Assembly: GCF_018446385.1 (NCBI RefSeq)
Contig: NC_056006.1
Location: 806,001 to 870,000, forward strand
Length of the DNA stretch: 64,000 bases
Source of the DNA: Zingiber officinale
Taxonomy: Eukaryota > Streptophyta > Magnoliopsida > Zingiberales > Zingiberaceae
Direction: 5' to 3'
Below the pieces are notes generated by a model. That model made no database searches. It was not told the DNA's origin and saw only the letters and a program-made list of their open reading frames with translations. Positions 11,880 through 22,436 of this stretch are shown one piece after another. The first letter of the stretch is position 1, and each line of letters opens with the position of its first letter. The position numbers and the translations under genes are program-made.

Positions 11880-12470
11880 TCCTTAAAATGAATTTGGTAA
11901 TTTTCTGAATAACTCATCATCTATCTAATTATTCCATAAGAGTCCTATACCTTCTTTCTACTACACCATTCTGTTGGGGTGCACCAGGTGCAGTTAGTTG
12001 GGATTGAATCCCTACTTTTGATAAGTGACTCCTAAATTGTCTCAAGAGGTACTTGCCACTATGATCTTACCATAGTGATTTGATACTTTTACTTTAACGT
12101 TTCTCCACATCAGCCTTGTACTCTTTGAATTAATCAAAACACTTAGTCTTGCGGCACATCAAGTAAATGTATTTATATCTTGAATAGTTGTCTATAAAAT
12201 AGATGAAATATTCGATACTACCTCTTGTCTGGATAGTCATAGGATCACACAAATCAAAATGAACCAATTCCAACATATTTTTGGCTCCATACCCCTTAGA
12301 CTTAAAAGCTTCTTTGTTATTTTTCCTTCCAAGTAAGACTTGCAGGTTGGAAAGATTTCCACTACCAATGAACCCAAGAGTTCATTGGTTATTATCCTTT
12401 GAATCCTACTCAAGTTAATATAACCTAGCCTTAGATGCCAAAATTATGATTGGTTCATTTCCGAAGGTTG
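11880..12470 (-). pseudogene. Copia GAG-pre-integrase and integrase, decayed
   Basis: Minus-strand translation of 12460-12300 gives a GAG-pre-integrase signature (RLGYINLSRIQRI, CKSYLEGKITK). This is followed by integrase-core text ending in an APQQNGVVERR box (about 11986-11951), the conserved PxQNGVAERR motif of copia integrases. The enzyme inserts element DNA into chromosomes; here several stops and shifts break it. The core catalytic residues cannot be verified in one frame. Confidence 0.75.
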
Positions 12471-12549
12471 CTTTCTCTTAAAGTTAGAAGATGTGTTATT
12501 TATTGCATCGTGGGAGTTATTGGATTATAAATTGTCAACCAACATACCA

Positions 12550-14331
12550 GAACAGATAACTTCCCTATTTTTCTTGATAACAACTTTGTTATCAAAATAG
12601 ACACAATATCTATTCTTTAATAGTTTAGAAACCGAAAACTAGTTCTTTCTAAACTTGGTTTGTAAAGATAATTTCTTAAAATCCATATTTTATTCTTATC
12701 AAAGGATAAACATCTCCCACTGCAACAGTTGCCACTTTTACAGCAGTGCTCATATGGACGGTGTTTTTATTTTCATTTAGTTGTCGGGTTTCCTGGAACC
12801 CTGCAATTAATTGTGGACATAATTAATGACATCTGTATCTACACTCAGGTTCTGGTAGATAACACCACTAAACATGTTTCAACTAATGAATTAAATACAC
12901 CTATATTGTTCTTAGTTCTAAGAAGACAGTCTACCTTAATGTCCAAGTCCTATTTCCAATCATTACAATTGGGACTACTAAGTCTTTTCTATAGTATAAC
13001 AACTAGGGGATTGACAAACATTTAAAATCCTAAGAATAACAAAAATATTTGGTCAAGATCAACTCCTTAAAATCCCATGAATTTTGTATGCCACGATAGT
13101 GTGAACGTATACAAAATCAAATAGGAGATTTTATCTATTAATTTTATTATCTCATCAACTTTACTTTATGACGAATAAAATTAATAGTTGATCTATCTTT
13201 GATCAAATATTTGGTCAAAACTTTTGAATTTAAAATAACATTGATTCCTCAAACAATATTATTTAAATTCACCAACACCTCAAACACCGTGAATTTTGCA
13301 TGCCACGATAGTGTGGACATATACAAAATTGAACATTTATAAGAGAAGGGTTTTACCCATTAATTATCTTGTCAATGAATCTTTATGACAAATAAAATTA
13401 CCTCAAACACCGTGAATTTTGTATGTCACGATAGTGTGGATGTATACAAAATTGAATATTTGTAAGAGGAGTTTTTAATTTTATTATCTTGTCACCTATT
13501 TTTTTGACAAATCAATAGTTGGTTTTCTTCGGTCACATAAATAATAGCAGTGACTCCGATGGGGAGGATACTATTAGACGTGCCTAAGTGTATACCATTA
13601 CTTGACACTAAGTCCATTAATAAGATTATGCCCCTTCCGATGGGGAAGATCACACGCTCTTAATTAATTTCCTATAGTCATCTAAAATGGAAATTTGATC
13701 TAGTGATCCGCAAACAAACTCATCCGATATAGAAGAAGGCACTCAGAGCCAACGTGCAAGTTTGTTTGCATCACTTACAAACCAGTAATGGAGACCGTGA
13801 AATTTATTAAAATAAATCCCTCTCCCACTTAGTTATTTAAAGTAAGGAATTTTAAACTATCCTAGCATACATCACATGCATACACACACATCACAGTAAA
13901 TAAAAGCAATAAATATGAAAATTTATTTTCCAACTATTATGACCTTTTTCCATCACTGTCTTCCGTATGCTCCAACCCTAGCTGCTGCCATCTTTAGCCA
14001 CTGACATCGGGTCGAGTCGTCGCATCGATCTCGCTTCTTATTCCGCTGCGCCTCTGGTGCTCCAAAAGTACCATGCCTCGCAAAAATCCGATCCGCGACA
14101 AAAATAGAATTTTATATATATCGATCCTATATTCTACGAGGGAATGTACATGTAATCTAGATCAAAACTAAAATTCTAAAAACCTAGGGCTAATACAGCT
14201 CCTGCTGTATTAGTTACATACAATCATGCACACACAAAATAATGCCCTTGACATGTCCAAGGGTCCAATCACACACAACATATATAAGTCATAATAGTTG
14301 GAGCCTACAACTACAAAGTTAGCACATCCTA
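12550..14331 (-). other. Leader and decayed gag region of the Angela-type element
   Basis: About 1.8 kb with no recognisable protein occupies the place where the leader, gag and protease should be. Three imperfect copies of a roughly 45-bp block (words CACGATAGTGTGG and TATACAAAAT) occur at about 13075, 13285 and 13407. AT-rich text near 13550-13640 contains two GATGGGGA words. gag is either deleted or beyond recognition. Confidence 0.5.
13075..13460. repeat. Three imperfect tandem repeats in the Angela leader
   Basis: GAATTTTG(C/T)ATG(C/T)CACGATAG followed by a TATACAAAAT word recurs at about 13081, 13291 and 13413, with irregular 120-210 bp spacing and similar TTAATTTTATTATCTTGTCA-type text between copies. 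Confidence 0.65.
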
Positions 14332-14336
14332 CTATT
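14332..14336. other. Target-site duplication CTATT (left copy)
   Basis: CTATT flanks the left LTR of the TR-GAG element and is repeated perfectly at 18516-18520, proving a single retrotransposition event. Confidence 0.9.
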
Positions 14337-15367
14337 TGTAGGACCGTTGGGCCGGCTAAAAGGGGGGGTTGAATAGCCCTGAATAAAACACAACCCTTTC
14401 TCGAATAATTAAGCTAACACTTGAAAAATAGATTAAGCAGAAAATAAAGCATAAAAACGAGGCACCGGATTTGACTTGGTTACAACCGGGGAGGTTGTTA
14501 ATCCAAGGAAGACGGTTGCACTAAGAACTCCTTCAGGCGGAGAAGCCTCGTTTACAGCAGTGTAGGCACAAAAAGAAAGAAGCTAATCAAAGCAGTGGAA
14601 GCACACAAGTGTTGTTACAATTTCTGAACTGATGAAAAGCTTCTGGACCAAGGCTATATTTATAGCCTTGGTCGGGGCGCCTGGAAGGGTTTCGGGCGCC
14701 CTAGGGGGGATAAAATTTATCCCCCAACGGTTGGATCGAGTCAAAGCTCGATCCTGTGAAAAAGTCACTTCCGGGCGCCCGGAAGGGTTCCAGGCGCCCC
14801 GGACTGCTCCGGGCGCCCCGGACAGTTCCGGGCGCCCCGGAGCCAAAAGTCAACCCAGTTGACTTTTGGTCCGTGCTCTCTTCTCCGGTTCAGCTCGCCT
14901 CTGGTCCGGGTCTTTCTGCTCCGGCTCCGCTTGCTTGGGTGATCTCTGACATCCGGAATAGGGCTCACCCGAACCCATCTTCCGGTCTTCTCGAGCGTGC
15001 TTCCCTCCGGCTTCTCGTCCCTCGGAATTGTTGCGTGTCCCTTCTCGTCCACCAGCGTACTCATCCGCAGACTTCGTCCCTCGGTCGCACCCCGTGCCGA
15101 CCTTCGCGCTAGCTGCGTCTCTTGCTCCCCGAGCAATCTTCCGCTCCGGCTTTCGTACCTCGGAACTACCGCGCGCACTTCCTTCTCGTCCGCCGGTGTA
15201 CTCTTCCACAGCACCTCGTCCCTCGGACTGTCGTCCTTCTCGCTAGCTGCGTCTTCCGCTCGACTACCTGTGTTCCTAAGCTCCTGCACACTTAGACACA
15301 AGGTTAGAAACACACAAGACCTAACTTAACTTATTGATCACACCAAAACAACCTTGGGGTTCCAACA
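14337..15367 (-). mobile_element. 3' LTR of the TR-GAG element
   Basis: 1031 bp, with TGTTGGAACC as start (minus strand) and GGTCCTACA as end. It matches the 17523-18515 LTR nearly throughout but carries extra copies of a GC-rich palindromic unit (GGGCGCCCCGGA words) around 14780-14845. Confidence 0.92.
14673..14850. repeat. GC-rich palindromic repeats in the LTR
   Basis: Repeated GGGCGCC(C)CGGA units form short inverted repeats. The equivalent region of the other LTR (17863-17995) has fewer units. CG-rich palindromes in LTRs are a known Sirevirus feature and probably promoter-related. Confidence 0.7.
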
Positions 15368-15381
15368 ATCTCCCCCTTTTT
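15368..15381 (-). promoter_or_regulatory. PPT of the TR-GAG element
   Basis: On the minus strand AAAAGGGGGAGAT abuts the TGTTGGAACC start of the 3' LTR. Further purine tracts on the same strand lie near 15530-15540 and 15557-15570 (CTCCCCCTTTGATCAC read on plus), as expected for the multiple PPTs of Sireviruses. Confidence 0.8.
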
Positions 15382-16044
15382 GGTGTGATCAACCCAAGTT
15401 AAGCTAGGGTGAAATAGACTTTAAATAAAATTAAGTAACTTAACTTAATTTGCAATTTAAGTACAAAAAGATAGAAAAAAAAACTCTATCTACCTCAGTA
15501 AAAAAATAGACAAAAAATTAAATCTATCTACCTCCCCCTAGACTTATACTTTCTCTTCTCCCCCTTTGATCACAAAAAAAATCGGGTTCCAAGAGAATCA
15601 ATCTAAGTCAATATTTTTTTTATAAAATATTTCTAACTTAAAAAAAATTTCTAAGTAATTTGAGCATAAATTTCTAATTTCAAAAAATCTTTTAACTTTA
15701 AGAAAGAATGATTTTTGAGAATTTTTAAGCACATAAATGACTAGGCAATTAAAAATTTCTAAGTAAGTAAATTTCTAAATTGAAATAAAATGTTTTGAAT
15801 AACCCTTTTTAAAGCACTAATTAATTCTTGTATTAATGTTTCATTAGTAAGTTAATTAAACATTTATTTCAATATTTTGGCTTCTAGGTCGTGGCGAGGC
15901 ACGGGGCCTTCTTGGTTATTGGAGCAACAACCACTTCCTTGACAAAGCCTCATAAAGAAATTCTTTGTTTAATTTTCTCACTTAAAGCGCTAATTTTAAT
16001 TTTAAAATTCAGTTTAAGCATGATTTAGGAACCCAATATAGGTT
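15382..16044 (-). other. 3' non-coding region of the TR-GAG element
   Basis: 660 bp of AT-rich non-coding sequence lies between gag and the PPT. It contains the 72-bp module (15879-15950) that is shared with the Angela-type LTR, and accessory PPT-like tracts near its end. Confidence 0.7.
15879..15950. repeat. Shared 72-bp module, copy in the TR-GAG element
   Basis: The block starting GGCTTCTAGG and ending GACAAAGCCT, with GGCGAGGCAC and CCTTCTTGG words inside, recurs as an imperfect copy at 18861-18935 inside the LTR of an unrelated copia family. Both copies sit in AT-rich DNA. Confidence 0.7.
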
Positions 16045-17466
16045 TCAACCTACTGGATTAACTAAAACATTTTTAGGAATATATTTTCTTGAAATGTTCC
16101 TAATTTGTCCAGGATGATATTTAAAGTACCAATTTAAATTATTAAATCTTCTACCATTGGTTTTAAATGAACATGCATGGTTTTTTAAATTATCTACTTG
16201 AATTTTCAAGTCATTATTTTCAAGTTTCAATTTTTCATTTTCCAATTTTGATTTATCTAATTCTTCTAGAGGGCAAGACTTAGCTAAAATTATTTTTAAA
16301 TTTTTTATTTCTTTTTCTAATTTACAGCAGTCTTTAGTTAATAACTTAACAAATTTATAAAGTTTATCGGGAGGAAGAGAACGTACCTGACTTACCTTAT
16401 CGAGTTCGTTTTCCGTGTCTCCCCCTGAACTGCTGCTTTCTTCTGACGACGCTCCCCCTTCATCGATGCTCTCGATGCTCATTTCGGAAGAGCTTGACTC
16501 GTAGTCGTCGTTTTGATGACTTGCCATTAGAGCAAGTCCGGAGAATGCCTCGACTTCCGACTCCGACAACGTATCATCCCACATCGCCTTTAGGGCTTTT
16601 CGCTTTTGGATAGGCTTCTTATCCTTTTCCTTGTTCTTGCTCTTCAGCTTGGGGCAATTGTCCTTGACGTGCCCTTCTTCGTCGCAATGGTAGCAGCGGA
16701 TCGTCCTTTTCTTCTTCCCCTGCGGATGGTTAGTAGATCTGGATTTACAAAGTTTCTTGAATCTTCTTACCATCATTACCATTTCCTCGTCGTTGAGAGA
16801 AGATTCCGACTCAGGTTCGTCTCTCGAAGCTTTGAGGCCGACGTTGTTCCTGGGCTCCTTCATTCCTGCACATCTTGTCTCATGCACTTCAAATATTAAA
16901 AAAAATTCTTCTAATGAAATTTTTTCTAAGTCCTTCGAAATGTAAAAAGCATCTACTAGTGATGCCCATTTTGAATTTCTTGGAAATGAATTTAAGGTGT
17001 ACCTGAGCGAATCTCGGTTACTTACCTTTTCTCCGAGATTCGTGAGTCCGGTGATGATTTCTTTTATTCTGGAGTGCATATGTGCGACTGTCTCGTCTTC
17101 CCCAAGTCGCAGGCTAGTGAGCTGATTGCGAAGCAGATCTCGTCTAGCGAGTTTGGCTTCGGACGTACCTTCGTGCAGCTCGAGGAACTTCTCCCAAAGT
17201 TCCTTTGCGGAGTTGTATTTACCGATCCTGTTGACTTCTTGAGGCGGAAGAACGCTTAGCAGATGGTACTCTGCTTTTCCGTTCGCCACGAAGTCAGCCT
17301 GCTCCTTTTTTGTCCATTTATCTATTTCCTTGTCCTCTGGAGCTTCAAAGCCAAATTTCATTGTTAAAAATAGTTCAATATCTGTTGTAAGAATTACCTG
17401 CATCAGTTTTTTCCACGTAGAGAAGTCCCCTTCGTATTTCGGCGGATGGATGCTTGGTCCGGCCAT
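16045..17466 (-). CDS. Gag polyprotein of the TR-GAG element
   Basis: The 473-residue Gag would form the virus-like particle and package RNA. The start at 17466 is supported by MAGPSIHPPKYEGDFSTWKK, the usual Sirevirus/copia gag beginning 43 bp after the PBS. Residues about 1-200 are the UBN2-type gag domain (KELWEKFLELHEGTSEAK, DSLRYTLNSFPRNSKWASL). A CX2CX4HX4C zinc knuckle, CYHCDEEGHVKDNC, lies at residues 257-270 (16654-16696). A charged Ser/Glu-rich stretch (about 310-365) and a C-terminal coiled coil (about 370-440, LEKEIKNLKIILAK, KLENEKLKLENNDLKIQ) follow. There are no stops, and the codons are AT-rich at the 3' end and GC-richer in the middle. A stop follows instead of any protease. 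Confidence 0.9.
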   Translation of the reverse strand: MAGPSIHPPKYEGDFSTWKKLMQVILTTDIELFLTMKFGFEAPEDKEIDKWTKKEQADFVANGKAEYHLLSVLPPQEVNRIGKYNSAKELWEKFLELHEGTSEAKLARRDLLRNQLTSLRLGEDETVAHMHSRIKEIITGLTNLGEKVSNRDSLRYTLNSFPRNSKWASLVDAFYISKDLEKISLEEFFLIFEVHETRCAGMKEPRNNVGLKASRDEPESESSLNDEEMVMMVRRFKKLCKSRSTNHPQGKKKRTIRCYHCDEEGHVKDNCPKLKSKNKEKDKKPIQKRKALKAMWDDTLSESEVEAFSGLALMASHQNDDYESSSSEMSIESIDEGGASSEESSSSGGDTENELDKVSQVRSLPPDKLYKFVKLLTKDCCKLEKEIKNLKIILAKSCPLEELDKSKLENEKLKLENNDLKIQVDNLKNHACSFKTNGRRFNNLNWYFKYHPGQIRNISRKYIPKNVLVNPVG

Positions 17467-17508
17467 GACGTTGCTTCGTTCGGCGGTTAGTCCTCCTGAA
17501 GCGCCTCG

Positions 17509-17520
17509 GCTCTGATACCA
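17509..17520 (-). promoter_or_regulatory. Primer-binding site of the TR-GAG element
   Basis: TGGTATCAGAGC on the minus strand, two bases inside the 5' LTR, is complementary to the 3' end of initiator methionine tRNA. Confidence 0.9.
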
Positions 17521-17522
17521 CT

Positions 17523-18515
17523 TGTAGGACCGCTGGGCCGGCTAAAAGGGGGGGTTGAATAGCCCTGAATAAAACACAACCCTTTCTTGAACAATTAAGC
17601 TAACACATGAAAAATAGATTAAGCAGAAAATAAAGCATAAAAACGAGGCACCGGATTTGACTTGGTTACAACCGGGGCGGTTGTTAATCCAAGGAAGATG
17701 GTTGCACTAAGAACTCCTTCAGGCGGAGAAGCCTCATTTACAGCAGTGTAGGCACAAAAAGAAAGAAGCTAATCAAAGCAGTGGAAGCACACAAGTGTTG
17801 TTACAATTTCTGAACTGATGAAAAGCTTCTGGACCAAGGCTATATTTATAGCCTTGGTCGGGGCGCCTAGAAGGGTTCCGGGCGCCCTGGGGGGGATAAA
17901 ATTTATCCCCCAACGGTTGGATCGAGTCAAAGCTCGATCCTGTGAAAAAGTCACTTCCGAGCGCCCGGAAGGGTTCCGGGCGCCCCGGAGCCAAAAGTCA
18001 ACCCAGTTGACTTTTGGTCCGTGCTCTCTTCTCCGGTTCAGCTCGCCTCTGGTCCGGGTCTTTCTGCTCCAGCTCCGCTTGCTTGGGTGATCTCTGACAT
18101 CCGGAATAGGGCTCACCCGAACCCATCTTCCGGTCTTCTCGAGCATGCTTCCCTCCGACTTCTCGTCCCTCGGAATTGCCGCGTGTCCCTTCTCGTCCAC
18201 CAGCGTACTCATCCGCAGACTTCGTCCCTCGGTCGCACCCCGTGCCGACCTTCGCGCTAGCTGCGTCTCTTGCTCCCCGAGCAATCTTCCGCTCCGGCTT
18301 TCGTACCTCGGAACTACCGCGCGCACTTCCTTCTCATCCGCCGGTGTACTCTTCCGCAGCACCTCGTCCCTCGGACTGTCGTCCTTCTCGCTAGCTGCGT
18401 CTTCCGCTCGACTACCTGTGTTCCTAAGCTCCTGCACACTTAGACATAAGGTTAGAAACACACAGGACCTAACTTAACTTGTTGATCACACCAAAACAAC
18501 CTTGGGGTTCCAACA
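17523..18515 (-). mobile_element. 5' LTR of the TR-GAG element
   Basis: 993 bp, the partner of 14337-15367, shorter because it lacks about 38 bp of the GC-rich palindromic repeats. A 230-codon ORF on the element's sense strand (18461-17769) spans much of it and a shorter version is in the other LTR. I consider it fortuitous in this GC-rich DNA. Confidence 0.92.
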
Positions 18516-18520
18516 CTATT
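18516..18520. other. Target-site duplication CTATT (right copy)
   Basis: Perfect repeat of 14332-14336. Confidence 0.9.
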
Positions 18521-18590
18521 ATCCTGCCTAAATTATGTATGACATGTGCATAACCTAATTTGAAAACCAAATACATAGAGGCAAACCCTA

Positions 18591-18602
18591 GCTCTGATAC
18601 CA
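18591..18602 (-). promoter_or_regulatory. Primer-binding site of the Angela-type element
   Basis: TGGTATCAGAGC (minus strand) lies two bases inside the LTR that starts at 18605. It is complementary to initiator methionine tRNA and fixes the orientation of the element. Confidence 0.85.
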
Positions 18603-18604
18603 AT

Positions 18605-21226
18605 TGTTGGTTAGTCCTTGGAAAACGTACCGGTTCCACTGTACAAAATTTTTTATACAAGTGTCGAACCTTTCCTTAAATAACCTATTTGTGTTCTTTA
18701 GAAATTAAATTAGGAATCGCAGACGAAACTTAACATCATTGATTCCAAATTTAACTTATATGTTCTTAATGGTTTAGATTTGAATCGCAAGCAGAACTTA
18801 ACACTATTGATTCAAATCCACCTATGTTATTAATTTCATTAAATATTAATTTCTAAAATTGGCTTCCAGGACTGCATGGCGAGGCACATGACCTTCTTGG
18901 ATATGGGAGCAACCACCACCGCCTAGACAAAGCCTTTTAAGGAAAGCTAATATTTAATTTCCTTAAATAACTCTAGGTTAACCAAAAAGAACAATCGAAT
19001 CACAAATTCAAAAAACTAAAATAAAATAAATACAACTTCGAAACAAATCCAAAAACTCTAGAATCATATGCCTCTTGTGTTTGGTATTTCCAAAAATAAC
19101 TATACAAAGAAAACTAGTATGATGCGGAAAACAATTACTAGTTATACATTTCTTTGTAAGTAAATAACCTCTTGATCTTCTACCGTATTCCTCTTCTAAC
19201 CTCGGACATTGTGTGGGCAATGATCTTCCGAGACGAGAACCACCAAGCTCCTTCTTCTCCAAGATAGATTCGGCCACCATAATTCACCAAGAGAAGTAGA
19301 GGTTCGGCCACCACCACCAAGCTCCAAGGGATGCTTCCTTTCTCTCCTTCTTCTCCAAGCTAGAATCCGGCCACCTTCAAGCTCCATGAGATGATGAGGT
19401 TCGGCCAATGAAGAAGAAAGGAAAGGAAGAAGAGAGAACCAATATGGTCGGCCACCACCAAGGAAGAAAAGAGAGGAAGAAAAATAATAGAGTCGTTCAC
19501 CATGAAGGCACCTCTACCCCCTCTTTTATAATCCTTGGTCTTGGCAAATAAGGAAATTTAAATAAAAACTTCCTTAATTATTTTTCCATGTAAAATAAAA
19601 TTTAATTAATTAAAATTAAATTCTTTTTTTTTTCAATTACAATGGCCGGCCATTTATTTCCCCAAAATAAGGAGAGTTTTAATTAAAACAAGAATTAAAA
19701 CTTCCTATTTTGTTTCCGGAAATTTTTTAAAAAATTTCTCCAATAATTTTAATCCCTTCATGATTGGTTAATAAAAAGGAAATTTTATAAATTAAAATCT
19801 TTCTTTTAAACATGTGGATAATTTCCAAAAAGGAAAGTTATCTCTAAAAATTAAAATCTCTTTTCAATCAACAAATAAGAAAAGATATCAAATCTTTTCT
19901 TAATCTTTTGTAGAAACTAATAAAAGAGAATATTTAATTTTTAAACTCTCTTTTAAATTATGATCATGGTTAAAAAGGAAAGTTTTTCTCAAAAATAAAA
20001 TCTCCTTTCAATCTACAAATAAAGAAAGATTTCAAATCTTTTCTTAATCCTTTGTAGAAAGCTTTAAAAGGAAAGATTTAAATTTTAAACTCTCTTTTAA
20101 AACCATGATATCCACATAAGAAATAATTTTAATAAAAAATCTTTTTTAATATTCTAGTGGCCGGCCACCTAAGCTTGGGACCCAAGCTTTGGCCGGCCAC
20201 CAACTTGGCTCATCCACTTGGTCTTGGCCGGCCCTAGCTTGGGTTCCAAGATAGCTTGGCTGGCCCCATTAGGATGGGTAAGAAGGTGGGTATGTGGTGG
20301 GTATAAATCTCTATATACAAGAGGCTACGATAGGGACCGAGAGGAGGAATTGGCTTTGGTCTCCCGATGAAATTAAGCTTCCCGTGTTCGCCCCGAACAC
20401 ACAACTTAATTTCATCAATAATAATTCATTCCACTAAAGAACTATTATTGAACTACCGCACCAATCCCAAATTACATTTTGGGCTCCTTCTTATTATGAG
20501 TGTGTTAGTCTCCCTGTGTTTAAGATGTCGGATGTCCACTAATTAAGTGAGTTACTGACAACTCATTTAATTAATATCTTAGTCCAAGAGTAGTACCACT
20601 CAACCTTATCATCATGTCGGACTAAGTCCACCTGCAGGGTTTAACATGACAATCCTTATGAGCTCCTCTTGGGGACATTATCAACCTAGATCGCTAGGAC
20701 ACAGTTTCCTTCTATAATCAACAACACACACTATAAGTGATATCATTTCCCAACTTATCGGGCTTATTGATTTATCGAACTAAATCTCATCCATTGATAA
20801 ATTAAAGAAATAAATATCAAATATATATGCTTGTTATTATATTAAGATTAAGAGCGCACACTTCCATAATAACTGAGATATTTGTTCCTTTATAAAGTCA
20901 GTATAAAAGAAACGACCTCTAATGGTCCTACTCAATACACTCTAAGTGTACTAGTGTAATTATATAGTTAAGATAAACCAATGCCTAATTACACTACGAC
21001 CTTCCAATGGTTTGTTCCTTTTCATCTTGGTCGTGAGTAACTGTTTATAATTTATAAAGAACTGATAACATGATCTTCTGTGTGTGACACCACACATCAT
21101 GTTATCTACAATATAAATTAATTGAACAACTACATTTATCATAAATATAGATATTTGACCAATGTGATTCTTATTTCTACATAAATGTTTATACCAAAAG
21201 CTAGACTTTTAGTATACATCCTAACA
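18605..21226 (-). mobile_element. 5' LTR of the Angela-type copia element
   Basis: 2622 bp, starting (minus strand) TGTTAGGATG and ending CTAACCAACA, a near-perfect inverted terminal pair. It contains GGCCGGCCACC palindromic words near 19645 and 20158-20230, and an imperfect tandem duplication around 19830-20100 (TCAAATCTTTTCTTAATC words). No ORF of note. Its outer end abuts a Sirevirus gag fragment, so this is the true terminus. No matching 3' LTR is present in the window. Confidence 0.8.
18861..18935. repeat. Shared 72-bp module, copy in the Angela-type LTR
   Basis: Imperfect copy of 15879-15950: GGCTTCCAGG...AGCCT, with GGCGAGGCAC, CCTTCTTGG and AGACAAAGCC conserved. Confidence 0.7.
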
Positions 21227-22436
21227 CTCCATGCGATCGGACAGAAGGTAGATAACCGGGACATCATAAGGTACTCCTTAAACGCCTTTCCGAGGAACAC
21301 TGTGTGTGCATCCATGGTAGATGCCTACAAGGTTTCTAAGGATCTCTCTACTATTAAATTGGACGAGTTGTTTTCTGAGTTTGAGCTTCACGAATAGACT
21401 AACTCACGTCCGGCCGAGAAAGGGTTGGCTTTGATTGCAGGTACAGGAAGACACACGAAACAAAGTCAAAACGTAGAACTGAACAAGTATAAGAAGAGGA
21501 ACAAGACTCAGAAGACGACGACGAACTCACAAGTGAATTCATCAACCTGATGAAAAAACTCTACAAAAAGAAGGGCTTCAACAAAAAAGACGTCAAAAGG
21601 CCATCCAAACCAAAGAAGCCTAATCAAGCTCAAAGGTCAAATTCGAGGTGACTTGCTACGGGTGCAATTAGAAGGGGCACATCAAGGCGAACTGCCCGAA
21701 CCAAAAGGATCCAAAGAAACCAAGAAGGAAGAAGGCTCTGAAGGCCACTTGGGATGCATCTTCTTCCGAGGAATCCAACGACGAAGAAGTCGAGCAGGCG
21801 AGCCTCCTCACATTGACAGCCCAAGACTACACCAAAAGCGAGGATGAATCGAAAGCCGAGTCCGAGAGAAGCCACAGATCTGCATCCATTTCCGAAGGGC
21901 CAAACCCCCCTGTAAGTACAAGTCGTTTATATAGTTTAATCAATTACTTAATGCATAAAGTAGCTAAGTCCAAAGTTTGAATCAAGTCGCTTCTGAAGGA
22001 GATAACACTCCTTAAAGAAGTGACTAATACCGAATCATTGACTGATCCAGCTCAGACTGGAACCTCAACTCAAGTTCAAAAACTTGAGGAAGAGAATTCC
22101 AACCTGAGAAGTCAAGTCAAGGATTTGAAGACTACCCTAGAACAGTTTTCTTTTGGGTCCAAGAACCTGTACCTAATTTGTGGGACTCAAAGAGCCGTTT
22201 ACAATAGAACTGGACTAGGTTTTAAATCTAGAAGGAAATATCAGTCTTACATATCATTAGTCAACAAACCAAATAGTAAACTAGTCCAAGTATGGGTACT
22301 CAAGTCCAACCTGGTCAATCAAGTTGGATTTGGTCAATACTGGGTCCCCAAGGATCAAGTACACTACCTTGATAGACCTTATCGAGGCTATGATCCAGGG
22401 GGAGCAAAAAGAAAAGTTATTTTAACTAATAAATAA
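21227..22436 (+). pseudogene. Sirevirus gag, partial and broken
   Basis: Begins inside the gag domain (VDNRDIIRYSLNAFPRN, KLDELFSEFELHE; homologous to residues about 150-200 of the gag at 16045-17466). A zinc knuckle follows at 21654-21694, interrupted by a TAG between CYGCN and KGHIKANC. Then come a Glu/Ser-rich tail and a coiled coil (22020-22160, KLEEENSNLRSQVKDLK). The last frame (22020-22436) carries the gag-pol linker with WVPK. Several frameshifts separate the parts. Confidence 0.8.

Larger units (their letters stand above)
14337..18515 (-). mobile_element. Gag-only Sirevirus-type copia element (TR-GAG)
   Basis: A complete 4.2-kb element on the minus strand: 5' LTR 18515-17523, PBS, a single gag ORF (17466-16045), non-coding 3' region with several C/T-rich (purine on the minus strand) tracts, PPT, 3' LTR 15367-14337, and matching CTATT target duplications. 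There is no protease, integrase or RT, so it must depend on enzymes from a related autonomous copia element. TR-GAG is the name used for plant non-autonomous elements with LTRs and gag only. The multiple PPT-like tracts and GC-rich palindromic LTR repeats are Sirevirus hallmarks. The near-identical LTRs and the open gag suggest recent activity. Confidence 0.9.
10405..21226 (-). mobile_element. Angela-type Ty1/copia element, truncated, interrupted by a TR-GAG element
   Basis: Read right to left it shows: 5' LTR (21226-18605), PBS (18602-18591), leader and decayed gag region (split by the 14337-18515 insertion), GAG-pre-integrase, integrase, then reverse transcriptase. The Ty1/copia order (integrase before RT) is clear. 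It stops in the RT-RNase H linker at 10405 against the lone Tekay LTR, so RNase H and the 3' LTR are missing. The right edge abuts a Sirevirus gag fragment at 21227, implying insertion into that gag. Angela/Tork lineage is inferred from the RT and pre-integrase text and the long LTR. Confidence 0.75.

Noticed and set aside
14765..15313. 182-codon minus-strand ORF as a host gene
   Set aside because: It lies inside an LTR and its counterpart is in the other LTR; no family is recognised. Kept only as a low-interest finding.
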